Source of the DNA: Buxus sempervirens
Lineage: Eukaryota; Streptophyta; Magnoliopsida; Buxales; Buxaceae
Direction of reading: 5' to 3'
DNA: 64,000 bases
Assembly: GCA_947561395.2 (NCBI GenBank)
Contig: OX387182.1
Coordinates: forward strand, 39,301,949 to 39,365,948
Positions 40,201-49,200 of this stretch are shown here, piece after piece. How positions within the stretch are numbered: position 1 is the stretch's first letter; the number at the start of each line of letters is the position of its first letter. Position numbers and translations under genes: made by a program. The notes beneath the pieces are model-generated. The model had not been told where the DNA came from, ran no database searches, and worked only from the letters and a program-made list of their open reading frames with translations.

Positions 40201-43200
40201 TTGAGCAATATTGCATAGAACATCATGGTATGGTGACAGAAATTGAAATTTTGATACCAAATGCTTCAAAAGTGATTGATGTATGGTGACTTCCATGGTT
40301 TATTTGAGTTCATGAGTTTGGACTGAAAAGTATTATATGCTAGTTTGGTGGACATTTTGATTGAAGATTGAGGTGCAATAGGATATTAGAGCTAGATCTG
40401 TGTCTATGGCTTGAGATGTTTAGATTGCAGTCTTCCATCTTTTTTCATTTCAGAATCTCAGATATTTAATTACTTTGGAGGACTTAGGTGCTCATTATTT
40501 TTAACAGGTCCCATTTTATCTTGCTGAGTTGACTGAAAAACTCACAGAGGAGGACAGGATACAGGTTCTTAAAGTCTGCCAGGAAAAATTAAAGGTGAGT
40601 TAGTTGGGAGTATTTTTGTTAACACAGCCTGGTAGATGTTAGACACATTTGTGCTTTATGTTGTAATCTCATAAATGTACTTTAAATTTATTTTAATGTG
40701 TCAGCTACTTTTTGTTAATATGGCTGCATGATCCAGGAATTCATTTCATTTTGTGAGGCAATGGAGCTTGTACCTGAAGAAGAGTTGGAAAGCTCTAGTC
40801 AATTGGGGCCAAATTCTCATGCAGATCGAAGAGCTAAAAAGGTATCGAAGGTTATTAAGTGATATCATTGTTGAGTACTATTTTTCTGGTGTGTAATTTG
40901 TAATTGTTTTCTTCTAACTATTTCTCTCAATAAATTATATAAATGGATACTAGTGCTTATGTAACTTTGTCTTTGAATTTAGATAGCTAGGTTCAAACGC
41001 CAAAGAGCTGCAGAATCAAAGCTGCAAGAAATTAAGGAGCGGAAGGAGCGACGGGGCCGGTCAAGTAAAGCAGCCGCATTATCTACTCCTGTTGAAGCTT
41101 CAGAGGAAGATACGCTGGATGATGATGGAGAGGAAGAAAGGGAGGTCAGCTGCAATCGCTAATCAAAATAAATTTCAGTTTTTTCCTGTTCAGAAAAAGA
41201 AAGAATGCTGTCATATGCTTCCTATTTATATATGGTTGTTTTATTTATTAATTCGAAATCATATATGTGATCATTAATAGGCTTTCTGATTCTTGTAGTG
41301 GATGCTTGTTTTCTAAGATGTTTTTTTTGGTTACATGATATTATAGAGAGTATAAGATTACATGGGTAGCTATGAATAAGCATGAGATTATGGTTACGAC
41401 AGTAAGCCATTACCTGAAGTTTCAATTATGTTCTGTCCTTTAACTTGTAATTATTTTATATCTGGTGACTTGTATTTACTTTTTATCTGATAATTATATG
41501 ATTATGTTGTGTCCTTGGATGGTGGTAGCGTAGGCTTTGCTAACGCCCATGTCCTGACTAGTGAAATGGTTTTCATATAGGATGGTGACAGGACAGATTA
41601 ATCCATTCGAACCTTAGTTCATGAATGTCGCTCCATTATATATATATGTGTGTGTGTGGAAAAACTGAGTAAACTTCAAGATTTATGCTCTTGTACCATT
41701 TCTTATCAAGGAGAAAAAATTTATGAGTGGAATATAGATGGAAAAACTGAGCATCTAATTTTAGATACTTTAAAACAAATGACAATGGTAGGCAATGCTT
41801 ACAAAATCAAACAAGAATGTCAAGATCAGGCTGTAGCTCAAGCACTTGTTGCTGGTTAACAGGTCAGCTAAAAGGTGGTTGGGATAATTATCTCACTGAA
41901 TCTGAAAGATTATTTTTAATTTTAAATGCTGTGATAAAAAAGGAACAAGTATAAAAAATTAATAAGGGAATGAAATTCAAGATTCTGTAGCAACTTTAAT
42001 TTACCAATTGCAAACAATTTATAGGAGATCCTTCAAAAATGAAAGATGGTACTTCTGAAGTCTTAATCTATTTTAAATGCAAAAAACTTCAAGATTTTAG
42101 ATGGTATAAAGACATTTATTCCTAACATAATGCTGAAAGATGGACCCACATCAGCCATGAACTACTGGACCTAGAACCAGCTCTGATACCATTTGTAATG
42201 GCCAAACCCAGCGAGGTATTGTCTGCTTTGGGCCTAAGCCCGCACGGTTTTGTCCTCAAAAGGCGCCTCGATAGTTAGAGTTTCTCCCTGACTCTTATAC
42301 CATATCGGGTATTCATCCGTTTCCAATGTGGGATCGGGATATCACACATACACACCTGTAAAACAGTAGGGAGTGAGAAAATATTCCCAGTGGGTATCGT
42401 CCCATAGATCAAGTCTCATGTAGAACTCCAACTATAAAACTACACCCTTAAAACAATAACAGTATATATAACAAAACAGATATAGTATGTTTAATAGATA
42501 ACTAAACAAATAAACAAAAAATAAAGTGCAAGTACAATGAAAGACTCCTAATGATTTATATGTGATCTAAGATGTAATGTTGCGCTTAAGAAAACTCTAT
42601 AAAAAAAAAAAGAAAACAAAAAAGTGCTAAGTCAAACTCAACCAAACATCCAATGAATGCAGTGGAAGTGTGTGTATAACCTTTAGAAATCATGGTTTAT
42701 TGGACCAGATGATATTGGTCTGTACCACTTGGTTTGTATCGGGATTGGATGGTCCTAGTTCGATATTTCTCTTCGGGACCATCTTTTTTCACGAATGGAC
42801 TTGACTCGGACGATTTCGAGTTGGGACAGTCCGAGTTGCAACGGACCGCCCGGTTTCGTTCAAACTTGGGTGTTCCCAACTCGGGACTTCCCGGGACTTG
42901 CAAAGAATGCGATGATTCATCGGGCAAGTTCGTGTCTACAGGTTTCCGGCCCAATAGTTCAGTGGGACTTTAATCTTCCTAGGGGTCTTTCTAGTTTCTA
43001 TTAGGATGTCTTGGTTTCCTGTGATGGAGTTTGTGAGTTGATGTTTGGGAGGTTGAGATTGTTTTTTATGTCTTACCATTACCACCTGCAAATAGACTGT
43101 GCAACAACATAACAAGATTGAAGCTTTTTTGAGTCAAGGCAATTCGAGGGTCCAAAAAACTAGAAGCGTTCTAACATGATATCATTGTTGTCACCATAAA

Positions 43201-46200
43201 AAATTATGTGCCTTGCCAATTTGCGCGGAATATTCGGCGTATGAGAAGGAAATTGCTACTTGGCAGAAGAAGGCAAGGCATCGGACCTTACCGATGGGGG
43301 GTATTTTTGACAATGACAACGACATTGGTTCTATCACGGGTTTGTAATCACCAGTAGCTATAGCGAAGTTCATGGGAATGTTGTGTGGATTTGTAAATGG
43401 AAGAAACTGATAAAAATTTGGATTCCATGAAGAAGAAGAAGAAGAAGGTTGTTGCCCTTTTGGTATTTGTTTCAGGCAACCTGTCAAATCAGAAAATGGC
43501 TTTTCAGTTTTCACACTTATTTAGATCAAACAATGGCTTTTCTACTTATTTGGGTCAGCTCTGACACGCAAGCTGTCACTTTAGGAAATGACTTCTTTTC
43601 ATTTCCGTTGGATCGGCTTGTACCACCCTGTCCAGCCGATCCGGTACAATTTTTACTGGGACTGGACACCATAGTTTGGTCCCCGATCCCAGTACAACAA
43701 ACCATGCTAGAGATATTCATCTTCACCTTATGAATTACCTTAGAGTTACAATTTAATATGAACTTCCCCCCCACTCCATTATAATTGCTATGTAATGTAT
43801 TGTGAGATTGTCTAGATACCTCTGGCCTAACACACATCCCAACTTACAGACATTGAGGAATTCACCTCTTTCATGGTTCTTAGAAGTATCATACACATAT
43901 ATTGCAGTTCTAAGGGTTTACAATTGATCGGAGCACTATGTCAAGCCACTATTTGCGGAAAGGGATTACTCCCAAGAAGCCCACAACATCTTTGTGAAGT
44001 CCAACTCTAAACAATAACACGGTCTTAACCTATAATACCTTTCATATTCTTCCCTTCAAGGTCTTACATCATTTTGGTAGCTGCACTTACAGACTAGGTC
44101 TTGGACTTCACGGGAAGTCCTCACTACGAGATGTAAGGATATGGGCAAGGAATTTTGATGACTTTTGGGATAGACCTTCATATCTCATCTATTCGAAAAA
44201 CAGTGTCAATAGCATGCTAAACATATGTATGAGTCCTATTTATATCTCAATAATGCAGTTATAATGCTCACTTATGGTTTTCATCAACAACCATAACAAA
44301 TAAATTCAATAAACATGTGATAATTTAATTCAATATGTTTTAGTCACAAAAAAAAATTAGAAAAAGAAGTATGTTCTAACATTCCTATTGACTTTTGGCA
44401 TAAGAAAAAACACATGGTTTCTTTACCATACAAAAAAAATTTTAATGAAGACAAGATACCAACAAAACTAAGGCCTATTCAAATGAATCAAGAATTATTA
44501 GAATATTGCAAAAAAAGAAGTACAAGAGTTGCTTAACAAAAATATGATTAGAAAATGCCGCTCTCCTTCGAGTTATGCAGCTTTTTATGTAAAAAAAAGT
44601 TAATTGCAAACCTTTAAATGATGCATTACAATGGATTAGATATCCAATACCAAACAAACAAGACTTGCTACAAATATTACATAATGTAAATATCTTTTCA
44701 AAATTTGACATGAAATGTGGATTTTGGCAAATCCAAATAGCTGAACAAGATAAATACAAAATAGCTTTTACAGTTTCATTTGGTCATTAGGAATGGAATG
44801 TAATGCCATTTGGGCTTAAAAATGCACAATCAGAATTCCAAAACATCATGAATGATATTCTCAATCCTTATGACAAATTTTCTATAGTTTATATAGATGA
44901 TGCGTTGACACATTAGAAAAAAGAACAGACTCGTACAAGTGGTCAAAAATCGGAATCAGTATATCCACCAACTCAACAAGTTGTAATACAAGTACATGAT
45001 ACAAAGATTCAAGCTTCATCGTACAAGATCAAATTAGATGCAGAAGAACCACCAACTGGTAAAGATATAAAAAATATCATAGAACAAAACAATTTTAAAA
45101 TCAACAGTTAAGTACTATAGGTGAACAACTTAATAGAATAGAAAACATAATATAACAAGGAGAGATTCAACCTCAATCTTTGAAAAATACTCCATTATTC
45201 AAACCTCATGGAATTCCTGAAGAAATTAGTAAACAAAAACAGAAGACAATGATGCAGAAAAAGAGGTAAGTAGAAGATTAAAAATTTAGACCATATGTTA
45301 CTAGAAGTTCCAGAAACACCAGAACCTCAAATAACAACGTCATATAAAGGAAAATCAATCGTAGGTATAAATAAGAATTCTGGTATAGAATCAGAATCTG
45401 AAGAAGATACCAAAGAATTAAAATTCAACAAATTAAATTGGACAAACAAAAGAAATTTTTATCCAAGACCGACATTTCTTGATATGCAATTTGAGAAAAA
45501 GAATCTGTTCATTCAAGATGTGATATATATATATATATATATTGTATGTATGTATGTATGTATTAGGTACAGAATATGATTTTCATATAAAATAAAGAGA
45601 TGGGTTGTTTGGTGAAATGCATGAGACTTAACAAGCCTTGTGAAACGTTCATTTGACACATGGTAGGCTAGTTGGAGAGCCTCATTCATGTGTAGCTCTA
45701 GTCAACCCCATTTTTTTTTCTCATGGAAATGAATGTTACCATAAATCTAAACATCTTTCCTGTACAGAACATAAGAATTATTAAAGATTAAATTTCAGCT
45801 ATTCCATGTGGTAAAGTCTATAACACTTTTATTAATATTTTTATGTGGTCGACATATTGCTTCTCATGGCTTATTGAAATGGTATTCTATCAGGTGGATG
45901 ACTTAGGTTGGTGATATTATTATTCCATGTGCCATAAAAGGCTACTTTATCACAAAAATAAAGCTGGTGAGGCAGCTTGAGTGATTTTCATCTGAAGTAT
46001 GTGTTTTCATAAACATGGAATAAATGTATAAAGTATATTATTTAACGTAAAAAACATGTGAATGACCACACTCGATTGCTAGTGGGGCTGGTTGGGAGGG
46101 GTTTATAGAATCCTGTATCCTGTCCCTATTTTTGGCTTACCAGATCCATCCTTTTCCTTTTGGGTTGGGTTTTGAAAAACCAAATCCTACTAGTATTTCT

Positions 46201-49200
46201 GGCTTATCAATTCTGCTCTTATAGAACCAGGTATGGATGGTCACCTGTTTAATCTTCCCCATTTCCATCTTTTTTGGGTTTAACCTATGATGATAAGAGT
46301 ATTCTATTTTTGACAGGATATCGGGTTTTGAACTCAGTGACTGTTGAAAATAGTGATATTTAATGTTGGCATATTCACAGATATGTACTTTTGTGTGTGC
46401 CTTCCTGTGCATGCGTATGTGTGTGTGTGTGTGCAAGTGTGTGCAAGCGCATGTGTGTTTATGCATGTGTGTGTGGATGTGCATGTGCACTAGAGGATAC
46501 TAGTTTGAAAGTGATGATCTTAAGAGAAACTTGATAGGTGGGCATGTAACTCATGCATATATGCTTTGCATAATATACCTAGACGCATTTGTATGTGAGT
46601 GCACATGCATGGATAAGCATGCCATAAATAGTTTAATTTTCGAGAATTTTGTATCACAAAATACTGGGTTCACTTTTTGGTTTTAATTTTCTTAAAAATT
46701 AAACTAAATTCTCCTCATATTTCCTTTTCCAAAGGGCACTGAAATTTCTAACATTGATTTTTCCCTTATCTTCAATTTTTTTTTTAAATTAATTCTCTGC
46801 AGTATATATCATGAAGAATCAAAATTTTAAGTATTCAGAATGCAGAACGTCAAAAGCAATATGCATGTTTAGTTTTTTATATTCAGAAAGGTAAACAAAT
46901 TCATACATGTCATATCTCATGTCCCGCACATGTTGACATCCATATCGTGTTGTACTTGTGTGGACATGCAGATCATCTATAGGGAGCTTGGTCTTAATGT
47001 TTGGGTTGACATCATTTGGGAAGTTTATTGCTTTTTTGAATAATCATTCTGTGCCTCCCCAAAAAGTTTACTGTATATTATATATGATCCTCACGGACCT
47101 TGTAAAATTAGGTCATAAGTGTGAAACATAATTCATTTTCATCATCTTTTAAAGGGAATAGTTCTTATAGTCAAGTAAATATTGTATGAAACCATTTCAA
47201 TTATATGGTTCTCTTTTATATCACCATCTGTTTACTGCAAAGAATGGCAGTAGATAGGAGAAAAGATTGAGTGAAATGTAATAAAAAATTCATGAAATCC
47301 AGTGCAAAATATTTTGGGTATGTTGTGAAGGAAACAATGGTTTCATCTGTCATGTTGCTCAAAGATAAAACTCCACAATTGTTGTAGTCCTTGCCTATCT
47401 TTTCTGCAGTGTGCTTCTCTTTTGGGTCATCGGTGTACATTGTATCTTTTTCAGTGTGCTGTTCTTTATGGTTCCCCTTTTGGGGTCATTGTTCTACATT
47501 CTTCGCTTCCTTTAGGGGAACTTCATAATTCATCAAATAGGAAACCTTGATCATTATTTTTTGATTTTGTATATCCCTGTTACTTTATTCAACACTTCAA
47601 AGCTTTGCCATGGATATGAAGTAATTGTATAGCTAATTAATGCCTTATAAATTTTGTTTGATTTTTCTTATGAGGAAAATTACATTTTGCTAAATTTGTT
47701 TCCCTCTTTTCTTCCTAGTGGCCTTTCAGGACTCTGACCCCAGTACACTTTTTTTTTCCTTCTTTTTGTGCAGGCATGGCTTATGACGATCTCTTTAGCT
47801 ATCTGTAAGGTTGGCCTTCTAATGTTGTTATATGATGTAATAGTGATGTTAATTGCTTCAAAAGCAAGTATGGGCACGTATACTATGCTTTTGTTTTGGA
47901 ACCATATTGCAGGCTTTTGATCTACAGGAAATGCTAAAGAAAGAGGAAGAAATACTTATTGCTATTAAGGAAAAGCAATTACAGGTATTGATAAGATCTA
48001 TTGATATTGTTAAACTTTTTACATCTTGTATCTGCTAAAAATGATGTATATATTCCCTCGCCCATGGCATAACATCACAAAACCAAGTTTTTTGCTTTCC
48101 TGAACTTAATCCAGTAGATTGTGTGGTTTACATTTCAGACTCTTCCATGTTGCCTGTCCAAGTGTTAGAAGAATGTAAATGTTTGTTGAAAGTCCTGAGA
48201 ATTTAAGAAGTTACATTAATTTTAGTTCATCCAGCAACTGCAACGACAACAACAAAAAGTGCCTTACCCTTGTCAGAATGGGCAATCCTGCTCCTCTGTT
48301 CAGAATCTGTGTAAAACTGTGTATTCAGTTAGATTATGCGTATTCAACTCTTCTCTGATGGGTTCTTTTACCATCATCATTATCAAAAGCCAGTTCCCAC
48401 CAAAGTGCGGTCGATGATGTGAATCTTGACTTTCCTTCCCGTTTTATAAAAAATCATATCTTCAGTTAATTTAAGTTTCTGTAAGTCTTGTTTTCTTAAC
48501 TTCATCTGTCTTTTTTAGGTCTTCCTCCTGATCTCGTAGGCCCTTCAATATGAACCCTCTCACATCTTCTTAGAGGTGCATCTCTAGGTCTCCGTTTTAC
48601 ATGTTTAAACCGCCTTAACTTACTTTACTACATTTTATACCTAATATATGGTATATCTAACCATTTTTGAATGTCTCCATTCCTTACATTGTCTTTTTAA
48701 GTTTTGTTTCAGGTCCATCTTAGAATACTTATCTAGGTGACATTTATCTTCTGAACATGTTCATTCCTTGCCGCCCGACATTTTGCATCATACAATATAC
48801 CATAATTGCTCTCTTATAAAACTTACCCTTTAAGCGTGACACGCTTGTCACACAGTGCCCTATAAGTACCCCTCCACTTAAGCCAACTAAATCTAATCTT
48901 ATGTGCTACGTCTTCATTAATTCCTTCATCTTTTTGTATCACTGAGATAAGATACTTAAATTTATTTATTTGAAGGGATATCCTAATTGTCAGTTCTTTT
49001 AATTTCATTAGTTACATTGTTATTTGTATTAAAAACATATTTCTTATATTTTGTCTTTGAGAAACATAAGCTGTATTGCCCCTGCTCTGCATAATAATTA
49101 CACCTGCAATTCCCTGTTCCTTTGCTTTTGAAAATGTTTTATGACCCATATACTGAAACATGACAATAATATTTATTTTAAATCTAGTTTTTGAACATTT

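Noticed and set aside
40023-40289. Lys-rich ORF before TAP46 exon 3
   Set aside because: It reads through a purine-rich simple sequence in intron 2 and is not part of any TAP42-family protein.
42690-43712. Possible DNA transposon with inverted ends
   Set aside because: Only about 11 bases of inverted match (CATGGTTTRTTG) could be found, no target duplication, and no transposase.
46137-46490. His/Thr-rich minus-strand ORF
   Set aside because: It is a translation of a TG microsatellite in TAP46 intron 5.
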